64,000 bases of DNA from Planctomycetia bacterium. GTDB lineage: Bacteria > Planctomycetota > UBA8108 > UBA1146. The stretch is taken from positions 10,251-74,250 of the forward strand of contig JAAXJX010000058.1 of NCBI GenBank assembly GCA_012269595.1, read 5' to 3'. Below the pieces are notes generated by a model. The model searched no databases and was not told the DNA's origin. It saw nothing but the letters and a program-made list of their open reading frames with translations. The position numbers and the translations under genes are program-made. Positions 52,974 to 61,753 of this stretch are shown here, one piece after another. Each line of letters begins with the position of its first letter. Position 1 is the stretch's first letter.

Positions 52974-54705
52974 CGGCCCCTTCTGAGGCTTGCGTGCTGC
53001 CATTCAATTTCTGCTGGATCTGATCCGGCCAATACTTTTTCAGCATTCGGGTGATGTAGGGAGCGGCCAGACCCAATCCACAGGCACTGGTCTCACCCAA
53101 CACTTCTTCCAGATCCTCGATCTCTTCCATGATCCCCTCGCGTACCGGCTGCCCTGATCCGAGTTCATCAAGAATCTCGGTCATGCGCGTCGTACCGATC
53201 CTGCATGGGAAACACTTTCCGCAGGATTCTTCTTTCAGGAAATGCATGCTCTCTCTGGCGGCCTTGATCATGCAGCGGGTGTCGTCATGAACCACGATCC
53301 CTCCGGCACCGAGCATCGCGCCCAATCCGTCGAGAGAAGCGGGGTCCAGACGGACATCCAGATCCTCTGCTCCCACGAGACCACCACTGACACCGGCCAT
53401 CGTCACGCCCTGAATCTCGCGACCGGGAAGCGGACCTCCGGCAAACTCGACAAGGAGCTGGCGCAGGGGAGTCCCCACCGGAACCTCGTAGTTCCCTGGA
53501 CGCTGAATGTCTCCGGAAACACTGAAGATGCGCATGCCATTCTGCTCGCCGAGGCCAAGGTCACTGAACCACTGCCCTCCATGCTCCACGATGGGAGGCA
53601 CCGCACAGAATGTTTCCACGTTGTTGACGATGGTGGGTTGCTGAAAGAGACCATGAGTCGTCGGAAAAGGCGGCTTCTCTCTGGGGAAGGGATGCTTTCC
53701 TTCGAGGGAGTTGAGCAGCGAGGTCTCTTCACCACAGATGTAGGCTCCCGCTCCGCGACGAATGACGATGCGGAAGGGTCGACCACTGCCGCAGGCATCC
53801 TCACCGAGGTATCCCGCCGCTGTTGCTTCATCGATGGCGGCTTGCAAAGACTCGAGAATCTCCGGGTATTCCCAGCGCAGGTAAATGATCCCCACTTCTG
53901 CACCGGTCACCAGACCCGCACAGGTCATCCCTTCAAGCAGGGCGTGAGGCGTGTGCGCCATCAGCACTCTGTCTTTGAAGCAACCGACTTCGCTCTCGTC
54001 TGCATTGCAGATGATCCATTTCGGGCCGCGATTCTCATTGCGAACCACTTCCCACTTCACACCGGTGGGGAATCCCGCACCGCCGCGTCCGGTCAGACCA
54101 CTGGTCTTCAGTTCACTGATCAGTTTTTCAGGATCAGACGCCGCCAGCAGAGGGGATTTCCATGCCCCCTTCTCGAGGGCAACCGTCAAATCAGAGACTC
54201 CATCGCGGATATGCTGGAAGAGGCATTCCTGTTGCCCCGTCTCGGGTGGCAGGGGCATCGTCGCCTCCACCGCTTCCCCGATGGCACCGGGTTTGGCCCC
54301 ATGGAGGAACTTTTCGCCGATCAGCAACGGGACTGGAACGTCACAGCGGCCAGGGCAAGAGATCTTCTCGATCTTGCCGGAGTGCTCAATTCCCAGATCA
54401 GCACCGGCAACCTCTTCACAGAGCTGATCGAGGTCGTGGAGGCAACACGCCGAGTTTTCGCATACCCGGATATCCGGGGTCGCCTTCGGCTCCAGCTGGA
54501 AGAAGTGGTAAAAAGTAACGGTGCCGTAAAGGTCACTGATGGGAATGTCCATCCGCTGACTGACCCGCCTCAGGGCAGGCTCCGGCAGATAGCCATAATG
54601 ATCCTGAATCGTATGGAGAATCGACAGGAACGGAGCCGGCTCGTCGAGCCATTCGTCGAGAATGCGATCGGTGATCGGATCCTGAACCTCTACCTGTGAT
54701 TTCAT
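52963..54705 (-). CDS. Formate dehydrogenase diaphorase subunit (NuoE-NuoF fusion)
   Basis: A 580-residue fusion. Residues about 1-155 are a NuoE-like 2Fe-2S domain (ILHTIQDHYGYLPEPALRRVSQRM, then CENSAC and CPGRC). Residues about 185-580 are a NuoF-like flavoprotein: GLTGRGGAGFPTGVKW for FMN and NADH, CNADESEVGCFKDR, GAGAYICGEETSLLNSLEG, and the 4Fe-4S site ESCGKCFPCR. In NAD-linked formate dehydrogenases these are separate FdsG and FdsB subunits. ATG 54705 has GGAGAATC upstream. It is co-transcribed with fdhA and would pass electrons from formate to NAD+. Proton-translocating subunits are absent. Confidence 0.93.
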   Translation of the reverse strand: MKSQVEVQDPITDRILDEWLDEPAPFLSILHTIQDHYGYLPEPALRRVSQRMDIPISDLYGTVTFYHFFQLEPKATPDIRVCENSACCLHDLDQLCEEVAGADLGIEHSGKIEKISCPGRCDVPVPLLIGEKFLHGAKPGAIGEAVEATMPLPPETGQQECLFQHIRDGVSDLTVALEKGAWKSPLLAASDPEKLISELKTSGLTGRGGAGFPTGVKWEVVRNENRGPKWIICNADESEVGCFKDRVLMAHTPHALLEGMTCAGLVTGAEVGIIYLRWEYPEILESLQAAIDEATAAGYLGEDACGSGRPFRIVIRRGAGAYICGEETSLLNSLEGKHPFPREKPPFPTTHGLFQQPTIVNNVETFCAVPPIVEHGGQWFSDLGLGEQNGMRIFSVSGDIQRPGNYEVPVGTPLRQLLVEFAGGPLPGREIQGVTMAGVSGGLVGAEDLDVRLDPASLDGLGAMLGAGGIVVHDDTRCMIKAARESMHFLKEESCGKCFPCRIGTTRMTEILDELGSGQPVREGIMEEIEDLEEVLGETSACGLGLAAPYITRMLKKYWPDQIQQKLNGSTQASEGADDE

Positions 54706-54730
54706 GATTCTCCGATCGCTGTCAGGTCAT

Positions 54731-54747
54731 CCGTGGCAGATCCACGG
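54731..54747. repeat. Palindrome at the formate dehydrogenase promoter
   Basis: CCGTGG (54731-54736) and CCACGG (54742-54747) are perfect inverted repeats around CAGAT. They overlap the predicted transcription start and the edge of the -12 half, so this could be an operator or a leader hairpin. Confidence 0.5.
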
Positions 54748-54761
54748 CAAATCAGACGCCC
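54746..54761 (-). promoter_or_regulatory. Sigma54-like site ahead of the formate dehydrogenase operon
   Basis: On the minus strand GGGCGTCTGATTTGCC has GG and GC ten bases apart and a TTGC -12 half. It shares TGATTTGC with the gspD site but has a poor -24 half, matching 7 of 12 positions. It ends about 40 bases from the ATG. Confidence 0.35.
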
Positions 54762-54917
54762 ACCTCCGAAATACGGCAAATTGGACACTCCCAAGGTATC
54801 GAGATCGGGCAACTTCAACAAGGGCAGGAAGCCGACTCTGACCACCGATATCCGGGCTTTTTGAGACCTCTCGGGTCAATCTCGACAGGCTCACTTGCCC
54901 TTGAATCTGACCCGGAC

Positions 54918-54953
54918 AAAAAAATGGCCCCGCCGGTTCCCCGGCAGGGCCAT
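54918..54953 (-). terminator. Rho-independent terminator of the subtilase gene
   Basis: On the minus strand ATGGCCCTGCCGG (54953-54941) pairs with CCGGCGGGGCCAT (54936-54924) over 13 pairs with one wobble, closed by GGAA. A T-run follows (seven A's on plus, 54918-54924). Confidence 0.88.
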
Positions 54954-54976
54954 ATCCCCGATCGATTGCACCCCTG

Positions 54977-57900
54977 TTAACGAATCGAAAGTGCGTCCAC
55001 ATCCTCCGAGGCATCGATCCCCAGAGCCGTGAGATCCAGGATCAATTGGGCACTTCCGGAGGTCGCTCCTCCAAAGGTGCCGGTGAAACGGGAGACGTCT
55101 TCGTCTGCACCGCTCGACCCCGATCCGGAGTAACTGCCCACCGTAGAGAAGAGCAGCGTGCCATCAAAATCAAGACTGATGCCATCCAGATCTTCTCCAC
55201 CACTTTGGCTGAATCCGACATCACTGCCGTCGAAGAAAAGGGACCACGATCCGCCGGAGTTGGCACCGAGAGAAGTGGGAGTAAAGAGAGCCACGTTTTC
55301 ATCATGACTGTTCGGTCCCCCACCCTTGGCGGTTCCCACCGTCGAGAAGAGGAAGGTGCCATCGTCGAGCACACAGACCCCATCAATATCTTCTCCATTG
55401 GTGGTCAGGCTCACATCCGAACCATCAAAGAAGAAGCTCCATGAACCGGCGGTGTTGGAACCGGTACTCGTGGGTGTAAACAGAACCAGGTCAGAGTCAT
55501 CGACATCGACACCACTCGGTCCACCGGTGAGCCCGAACAGCGTGAAGGCATTGTTGAAGGACATCACGACACTGCCATCTGCAAGAACACTGAGAGCATT
55601 GATATCGGTGCCACCGATTCCGACGTCACTGCCGTCGATGAACATGGCCCAGGTTCCCGTTGCAGGGTCGTAGGTCACCACATCTTCGTCCCGTACCGTA
55701 CCGACACCGGGAACGAAGGTGTTGTTGACGAAACTGAGGTAGTACAGGGTCGTCGAGGGAGGCGGTGGTGGCGGCGGCGGATCGTTGACGACCACACACC
55801 CGTTACACACTGCGGTATCCGATCCACCGGGACCGGTGGCAGTCAGAGTCACCGTGTAGGTACCCGCGCTGGTGTAGGTATGCGACGGACTGGTTGCACT
55901 CGATCCGTTGCCGTCGCCAAAGTCCCAACTGTAGCTGCTGATGTCTCCACTGCTGAGATTGCTGAAGGCCACCGTCAACGGCGCATCGCCATTGTCCGGA
56001 GTCAGAGTGAAATCGGCAACCGGAGCAGGAGGTGGCGGCGGTGGCGGATCTGTCACGGTGATGCAGTTGCTGCAAATCGCAGTATCGGATCCACCGGGTC
56101 CGGTCGCTGTCAGGGTCACGGTGTAGTTGCCGGCAACGGTGTAGGTATGCGAAGGGTTGGTTGCAGTAGAACCATTTCCATCCCCGAAGTCCCAGTTGTA
56201 TCCACTGATATCCCCACTGCTGAGATTGCTGAAGTCGACCGTCAGTGGTGTTTCACCTGAGGTGGTCGAAACAGAGAAATCGGCAATCGGTGCACTCGGA
56301 GGAGGAGGGGGCGGATCACTGACGACGACGCAACCCCCGCAAACCGCAGTATCGGATCCTCCCGGACCGGTCGCAGTCAGCGTCACGGTGTAGGAGCCCG
56401 CCACTGTGTACACATGGGAAGGATTCGATGCAGTCGAAGTGTTGCCGTCTCCGAAGTCCCAACTGTATCCACTGATGTCACCGCTGCTTTCATTGGTGAA
56501 GTTCACCGACAACGGAGCATCCCCGGAGGATGGAGAAAGTGAGAAGGCAGCCACCGGTGCCGGAGGAGGAGGTGGCGGAGGAGGATCTTCGACAGTGATG
56601 CAGGAGGAGCACACCGCGGTATCCGAGCCCCCGGGTCCCGTCGCTGTCAAAGTAACCGTGTAAGTCCCCGCGCTGGTGTAGATGTGGGAAGGCTCGGTCG
56701 CGGTTGAGCCATTGCCGTCTCCAAAGTCCCAACTGTATCCGGACACATCCCCGGTGGTCAGGTTGGTGAACGCGACCGTCAGAGGGGTTTCACCCGAGGT
56801 GGGATTGGCACTGAAATCGGCGACCGGTGCCGGCGGAGGCGGAGGTGGAGGTGATCCTCCGAAGCAATTCAGAATCGCGGCAACGAGATCTGCTCGCGTC
56901 GATGCACCGTCATTCAGGCCGGCGATTTCAAAGGACGTACCAAAGGTGCGGTAACCGCCGGCATCATTGAACACTCCCACATTGTACGAAGGGCTGGGGT
57001 TCACCAGGGTCACCGTTGCCGAGCCGGTGGCTCCGAGGCGGTCCATCCAGTTGTTCTCACCGGAATAACTCCACGATTGTCCGCTCAGATCACAGCCGGT
57101 CCCTGCTGCCCCGGTCACCGTCGACAGGTCAGCACTGCCGTCGGCAAGACCACTGATTCCAAAACGGCCATGCAGGGTTGTTGCTGAATCGTAGGCCCAG
57201 GTATCCCCGCCCTCCATGTAGAGGAAGTTGCCACCGACACCATTGGTCAGGTAGGCATCCAGAGTGGAAGACTCCCCCGAAGAGAGAACGTGGTTGGAAG
57301 GGTAGATGCCGAGGTTGACCCACACGGCTTCAAAAACATCGAGGTCTGCAACATCGCCCAGAGAACTGACCACCAGGGGCTGACGACCTGCAGCTGTCAG
57401 GGCGTCTGCGAGACCCTGCCCCCCTGCCACCGTTCCGGAAGCTGCGGAAGGAGCCCAGACCAGATCGGTGGCTCCACCGATGGAAAAGATGTTGCAGCTG
57501 GCGGCCGCACTCGGATCCGATCCCTGGAAGCCCCGAATCGAATAGGAAGTCGAGCCGACGGGCGTGTTGTTGTCGGTGTAAGAAGTTGCGGAGCCGGAAA
57601 GGGTCGCCAGCAATGTGCCATTGCGGGTCACTTCGACAGAGGTGTAGCTGTCACCATTACTCCAGCTGAGAGAGGTCGAGGCACCACTGTTGTTGCAGGA
57701 CAGGTTGGTCGGTCCGGGAACCAGACTGGCCACTGCCAGCAAAAGAGCCTCACAGTTAACCCTTCCATAACCCATGTAGATGTCATAGCCGGGTGTGTCT
57801 TCTGAAGGCGGGCCGACCTGGTCATCCGCGGTTTGGCGCATCAGGGTCCGTACCTCCGCCTCGGTCAATCCCGGAGCGACAGCGAGCAGCAGGGCTCCAG

Positions 57901-59335
57901 CACCTGCTGCGTGAGGCGTGGCGGAAGAAGTTCCATTGAAACTGGTGGTGTAATCACCGGAGGCATATCCCCCGGAACCGGCGATATCGACGGTGGTGGT
58001 CAACGGACCAGGAGCCACGAAATCAAGGGTCGATCCGTAGTTGCTTCCCCACCAGGTTTCGCCGTCACAAGAGGATGGACTCTTGCGTTCGTCACAGGGA
58101 CTCGATGCTCCGACAGCGATCGCTTCAGGATATGCAGCCGGATAGGAAACCCCACCATTGTCATTGCCGGAGGCGAAGAAGTTCGGGCAACCCAATCCTC
58201 CACGACCCACGGTCGTTCCATAACTGACCGCATTCTGGATTGCGGTACTGGCCGATCCCCCACCCCAACTGTTGGAGAGAACATCCGCACCATTGTCGAC
58301 CGGCCATGTCAGGCCATCGATGATCCAGTCCGTCTGTGTCCAGTAGTTTCCGAAACCGATGCGAATCGGCATGATCTTGCTGTTCCAGGTGACACCGGTC
58401 ACACCGATACCATTGTTGCCCGAGGCGGCAACGATGCCTGCACAGCAGGTACCGTGACCATCCCCCGAGTTGGCATTTCCGGGTACACCTCCCGGTGTCG
58501 GATCTGCAGTCACGGCATCAAATCCGGCAACCATGTTGGCAATCAGATCCGGGTGATCCACATCGACACCCTCATCAATGATGGCAACGATGATGTCGGA
58601 AGAACCCGTAGAGATATCCCAGGCCGCTTCCATGTGCATGTCGGCACCCGGGGTTCCACCCGTCTGTCCGGTGTTGTTCATGTCCCACTGACTGGAATAC
58701 AGCGGGTCGTTGGGAGCCGCCATTTCAGGAAGATCATGAATGAAGTTCGGCTCTGCAGCCTCGATCTCATCTCTGAGAAGCAACTCCCTGGAAAGCTCAA
58801 AGCCTTTGAGGGGAGATCCGCTGAAAGAAACCAGATAGGTCGGATCGAGTGCGGAAAAGGACCTGATTCGCTGCAGGTCGAACTCCTTGAGGAGAGCTTT
58901 GATGTCATCTTCATCAACGGCACCGTCAAAAGTCAGGATCAACTCAGGCCGGATCACCATCTCTGCCCGGTCGTACTGTAGCAACGGAGCAGCCAAAGTG
59001 ATGTCAGGGCTTTGCGTGAGAACTTCCGTCAGTTTCATCCACGCAGCAGAGTCGATCCTTCGCGACGTTTCCACGTAGTAAAGACGGGGGTACTCCTGTT
59101 CCTTGTATGAGGTCCCGCCGATCAACGGGCCGGTACTTTTCAGGATTCCCTGAAGAATCTCATCCGCATCCTCTGTTCCCTCTGCGAGAAGAATGGCCAA
59201 TGTCCCCGGCTGACTCTGTTCGAGTGCAACCTGAACTTCACCGTAGGGATAGGACCAGGGTTTGGTGACCGATTGTGCCCAAACCAGAGAAGGCGCCCAC
59301 AACAACACAACAAAAAGAAAGATGAATCTGGACAT
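54977..59335 (-). CDS. Secreted subtilisin-like (S8) peptidase with four PKD domains
   Basis: A 1452-residue protein with a clear signal peptide (MSRFIFLFVVLLWAPSLVWA). A propeptide-like segment (about 25-205) precedes the S8 domain (about 215-540), whose triad is visible: Asp in VAIIDEGVDVDHPD (near residue 247), His in GDGHGTCCAG (near 294) and Ser in NGTSSATPHAAG (near 468). An FN3-like module (about 545-625) and a Gly-rich domain (about 632-826) follow, shared with the truncated gene at 61754. Four PKD domains (about 828-1192), joined by poly-proline linkers, lead to a C-terminal region of repeated FIDGSDVG/FFDGSDVS units. Its size and signal suggest export by the nearby T2SS. GGAGGAACG precedes the ATG. 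Confidence 0.92.
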   Translation of the reverse strand: MSRFIFLFVVLLWAPSLVWAQSVTKPWSYPYGEVQVALEQSQPGTLAILLAEGTEDADEILQGILKSTGPLIGGTSYKEQEYPRLYYVETSRRIDSAAWMKLTEVLTQSPDITLAAPLLQYDRAEMVIRPELILTFDGAVDEDDIKALLKEFDLQRIRSFSALDPTYLVSFSGSPLKGFELSRELLLRDEIEAAEPNFIHDLPEMAAPNDPLYSSQWDMNNTGQTGGTPGADMHMEAAWDISTGSSDIIVAIIDEGVDVDHPDLIANMVAGFDAVTADPTPGGVPGNANSGDGHGTCCAGIVAASGNNGIGVTGVTWNSKIMPIRIGFGNYWTQTDWIIDGLTWPVDNGADVLSNSWGGGSASTAIQNAVSYGTTVGRGGLGCPNFFASGNDNGGVSYPAAYPEAIAVGASSPCDERKSPSSCDGETWWGSNYGSTLDFVAPGPLTTTVDIAGSGGYASGDYTTSFNGTSSATPHAAGAGALLLAVAPGLTEAEVRTLMRQTADDQVGPPSEDTPGYDIYMGYGRVNCEALLLAVASLVPGPTNLSCNNSGASTSLSWSNGDSYTSVEVTRNGTLLATLSGSATSYTDNNTPVGSTSYSIRGFQGSDPSAAASCNIFSIGGATDLVWAPSAASGTVAGGQGLADALTAAGRQPLVVSSLGDVADLDVFEAVWVNLGIYPSNHVLSSGESSTLDAYLTNGVGGNFLYMEGGDTWAYDSATTLHGRFGISGLADGSADLSTVTGAAGTGCDLSGQSWSYSGENNWMDRLGATGSATVTLVNPSPSYNVGVFNDAGGYRTFGTSFEIAGLNDGASTRADLVAAILNCFGGSPPPPPPPAPVADFSANPTSGETPLTVAFTNLTTGDVSGYSWDFGDGNGSTATEPSHIYTSAGTYTVTLTATGPGGSDTAVCSSCITVEDPPPPPPPPAPVAAFSLSPSSGDAPLSVNFTNESSGDISGYSWDFGDGNTSTASNPSHVYTVAGSYTVTLTATGPGGSDTAVCGGCVVVSDPPPPPPSAPIADFSVSTTSGETPLTVDFSNLSSGDISGYNWDFGDGNGSTATNPSHTYTVAGNYTVTLTATGPGGSDTAICSNCITVTDPPPPPPPAPVADFTLTPDNGDAPLTVAFSNLSSGDISSYSWDFGDGNGSSATSPSHTYTSAGTYTVTLTATGPGGSDTAVCNGCVVVNDPPPPPPPPSTTLYYLSFVNNTFVPGVGTVRDEDVVTYDPATGTWAMFIDGSDVGIGGTDINALSVLADGSVVMSFNNAFTLFGLTGGPSGVDVDDSDLVLFTPTSTGSNTAGSWSFFFDGSDVSLTTNGEDIDGVCVLDDGTFLFSTVGTAKGGGPNSHDENVALFTPTSLGANSGGSWSLFFDGSDVGFSQSGGEDLDGISLDFDGTLLFSTVGSYSGSGSSGADEDVSRFTGTFGGATSGSAQLILDLTALGIDASEDVDALSIR
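55765..56850 (-). repeat. Four tandem PKD-encoding repeats of about 265-270 bases
   Basis: The S8 gene holds four similar units separated by runs of proline codons. Each encodes WDFGDGN and TVTLTATGPGGSDT followed by a CxxC. They are domain repeats inside a gene, not a CRISPR array. Confidence 0.85.
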
Positions 59336-59719
59336 CGTTCCTCCGAAAAGAACGAGCCATCCGCCTGCACTCCGTGCCAGAGTCGGAAGATGAACTCACT
59401 GGATTTTGTGTAACAGAGCCAAAAACTCGCAGGCGGATACGAGTGGAACTGAAATCCTGATGACGGATGGCACACCCAAATCAGGCGGACGGATTTCAGA
59501 TCCGCATTCAGTTTGGATCTTCGATTTGGTCGTGACAAGTGGCCATTTGTGAAGTCGGAAACGATAAGAAAAATAATTCACAAATCCCGGTCCGGCCGGT
59601 CCTGATTTGCGGATGACACCGATGAACCTTTCTTGTTTCTTCAAGCCGATCGTGACTGGTCATGCTCTCCAATGCCGATTACCTTTGGTCATCGTTGCAT
59701 TATGAAGCAAGGAGGATGC
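59336..59719. other. Divergent intergenic region between the subtilase and ThuA genes
   Basis: About 385 bases with no gene. ATCCGCCTGC (59359-59368) and GCAGGCGGAT (59429-59438) form a ten-base inverted repeat in the subtilase leader, and a small GCAC/GTGC hairpin lies at 59366-59376. Sigma54-like pieces here have wrong GG-GC spacing. Confidence 0.4.
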
Positions 59720-60751
59720 ATGTTTCAGCCATGGTTGGTGACTCTGTTGATCTGGATACCCGCGCTTGTCACTGCTGGAGATCCTGCTGAAACGCCCTGG
59801 ATTTCCCTGAAACCGGAAAATCACAACGGCAAGCACATCGTCTTTGTCACCGGAGATGAGGAATACCGATCCGAGGAGGGCATGCCCCAGCTGGCAAAAA
59901 TCCTCAGCAAGCACCACGGATTTCACTGCACGGTTCTTTTTTCCATCGATGCTGAAAATGGCTGCATCGATCCCGGAGTGCTCGACAACATTCCGGGATT
60001 GAAGGCTCTGGACGATGCCGATCTGCTGGTGCTCTTTACCCGTTTCAGAAACCTGCCCGACGAACAGATGAAACATATCGCTGACTTCGTCGAATCCGGG
60101 AAGCCGGTCATCGGCCTGAGAACTTCCACCCACGCCTTTGATATTCCCAATGACCGCAAGTATCACCGCTGGTCTTTCCGCAACGACCAGTGGAAGGATG
60201 GTTTCGGTCGTCAGATCATGGGAGAAACCTGGATCGCTCACCACGGAGGTCACGGCTGGCAAAGCACCAGCGGCATCATTCCAGCGGACATGAAGCAACA
60301 CCCGATCGTCCGCGGCATCAACGACGGTGAGATTTGGGACCCCTCGGACGTCTACACCGTTCGCCTGCCACTCCCCGATGGTTGCATTCCTGTCGTCATG
60401 GGGCGGGTTCTCTCAGGCATGAATCCCGAGGACGGTCCCTGTGAGCCGGAAGAACGGGATGGAAAGACCTTCGACAAAAACAATCCCATGATGCCTCTGG
60501 CCTGGGTTCGCGAACTGAAAAGCTCTTCCGGAAAAACGCAGAGGGTTTTCTCTACCACCATGGGCGCCTCCCAGGCTTTCACCCGGGAAGGCAGTCGCCG
60601 TTTGTTGGTTCAGGCTTGTTACTGGTGCCTGGGCATGGAAGAGAAGATCGACGGCAAAGGGGACGTCTCCATCGTCGGCAAGTTCAAGCCGACGTCTTTC
60701 GGCTTCAACTCACACACGAAAAACCTGCGCCCCAAAGATCTGCTCGATTAG
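59720..60751 (+). CDS. Secreted ThuA-domain protein (trehalose-utilisation-like)
   Basis: A 343-residue protein. A signal peptide (MFQPWLVTLLIWIPALVTAG) is followed by a ThuA domain, a class I glutamine-amidotransferase-like fold. Conserved parts are HIVFVTGDEEYRSEEGMPQLAKIL, DLLVLFTRFRNLPDEQMKHI, VIGLRTSTHAF and ETWIAHHGGHG. Family members are often linked to sugar catabolism, and many copies occur in Planctomycetota. Active-site residues of true amidotransferases are not evident. GGAGG at 59711-59715 precedes the ATG closely. The 3' end overlaps the convergent YugP gene by four bases. Confidence 0.9.
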   Translation: MFQPWLVTLLIWIPALVTAGDPAETPWISLKPENHNGKHIVFVTGDEEYRSEEGMPQLAKILSKHHGFHCTVLFSIDAENGCIDPGVLDNIPGLKALDDADLLVLFTRFRNLPDEQMKHIADFVESGKPVIGLRTSTHAFDIPNDRKYHRWSFRNDQWKDGFGRQIMGETWIAHHGGHGWQSTSGIIPADMKQHPIVRGINDGEIWDPSDVYTVRLPLPDGCIPVVMGRVLSGMNPEDGPCEPEERDGKTFDKNNPMMPLAWVRELKSSSGKTQRVFSTTMGASQAFTREGSRRLLVQACYWCLGMEEKIDGKGDVSIVGKFKPTSFGFNSHTKNLRPKDLLD

Positions 60752-61461
60752 TCGCGGCTACCACCGAGAAGGCCCAGCCTCCAGAGATAGTAGAGCAGGG
60801 TCAGAACCGCCTGGATCGTTGCCGCCACATAGGTCAGTGCGGCAGCGCCCAGAACGCTTTGAACCCCCCGCATCTCTTCCTGGTCCTGGATCAAACCGCT
60901 GTCAGCAAGCAATCGCTTTGCTCTGGCACTGGCATCAAATTCAACCGGCAAAGTGATCAACTGAAACAGGACCACCGCACCAAAAAGTGCAATCCCCGCA
61001 GTGATCAGTGGCCCGATGGAGAAGAATGCCCCGGCGAAGAGTAACGGAAAGGCCAGCCAGGAGCCGAGACTGGCAATAGGAACATAGGCACTGCGCAGTC
61101 CAAAAAACGGATATCGGGTCGCATGCTGAATCGCATGACCTGCTTCGTGGGCGGCAATCGCAGCAGCAGCGACACTGGATCCGTGGTAGTTGCTTTGGGA
61201 AAGTCGCACGACCCGATTGATAGGATCGTAGTGATCAGAGAGATAACCATGGGAAATCTCAATGGGGATATCTTCCGCTCCACCCATCTCACAAATTCTT
61301 CTCGCGACTTCCGCTCCGGTCATCCGCCTGTTCGTTGGAACCTCGGACCATCGTGCAAAGGCACTCTTGACCCGCATCTGGGCCCACATCGCAAACAGAA
61401 ACGCAGGCCCCACAAAGACGAAATACATCGGATCAAAATAGAAGAATGCAAACTGGGTCAC
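60748..61461 (-). CDS. YugP-type membrane zinc metallopeptidase
   Basis: A 237-residue protein of the membrane zinc-metallopeptidase family (Zn_peptidase_2, YugP-like). An N-terminal helix (YFVFVGPAFLFAMWAQ) is followed by the zinc site AAAIAAHEAGHAIQHAT (HExxH). Upstream lies DHYDPINRVVRLSQSNYHGSSV, a family signature. Two hydrophobic helices and the C-terminal helix AALTYVAATIQAVLTLLYYLW follow. Length is standard. It is a single gene; function in this organism is unknown, though membrane-protein quality control is likely by analogy with other HExxH peptidases. Confidence 0.9.
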   Translation of the reverse strand: MTQFAFFYFDPMYFVFVGPAFLFAMWAQMRVKSAFARWSEVPTNRRMTGAEVARRICEMGGAEDIPIEISHGYLSDHYDPINRVVRLSQSNYHGSSVAAAAIAAHEAGHAIQHATRYPFFGLRSAYVPIASLGSWLAFPLLFAGAFFSIGPLITAGIALFGAVVLFQLITLPVEFDASARAKRLLADSGLIQDQEEMRGVQSVLGAAALTYVAATIQAVLTLLYYLWRLGLLGGSRD

Positions 61462-61753
61462 GGGTCTTTCCTCCTGAATCAGATGGACGGTGGCTCACCC
61501 GTTGGGGTTCCCATTCGTCACATGTACAGATGAAGGTTTTTCACGGTTGGGTTCCAGAAAATTTGTGCTTCAAGTGCTCCAATCATGCCTGAAACAGCGA
61601 TGGCCACTGGGCCTCCCCCTTTGGGATCCACTGAAGAGCGTGTAAAATAAAGATATAAATATCCATATTTGTGTCTACAGGACACCCGCAGTGCTCTGAC
61701 TGCTCTCGTGGATATTCAGTGGCTCTGAATCAAAAATCTGAAAGGAGGCGACC
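61462..61753. other. Intergenic region before the last gene
   Basis: About 290 bases. An AT-rich stretch (about 61641-61660) could be a promoter for the plus-strand gene, and a three-hairpin leader-like structure lies at 61658-61716. Confidence 0.4.
61658..61716 (+). ncRNA. Possible three-way-junction leader RNA
   Basis: AATATCCA (61658-61665) pairs with TGGATATT (61709-61716). Inside, GTGTC (61671-61675) pairs with GACAC (61681-61685), and GCAGT (61688-61692) with ACTGC (61699-61703). The layout matches a compact three-way junction 38 bases before the start codon. I recognise no known riboswitch class. Confidence 0.4.

Larger units (their letters stand above)
54706..54917. other. Promoter region of the formate dehydrogenase operon
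   Basis: About 210 bases with no gene, holding a sigma54-like site (54746-54761) and a palindrome (54731-54747) just upstream of the diaphorase ATG. It lies beyond the terminator of the subtilase gene. Confidence 0.5.

Noticed and set aside
55765-56850. Regular repeats that might be a CRISPR array
   Set aside because: Units are about 265 bases, in frame, and encode PKD domains of one protein.
59369-59384. TGGCACG sequence upstream of the subtilase as a sigma54 promoter
   Set aside because: GG and GC are eight rather than ten bases apart, so the helix phase is wrong.
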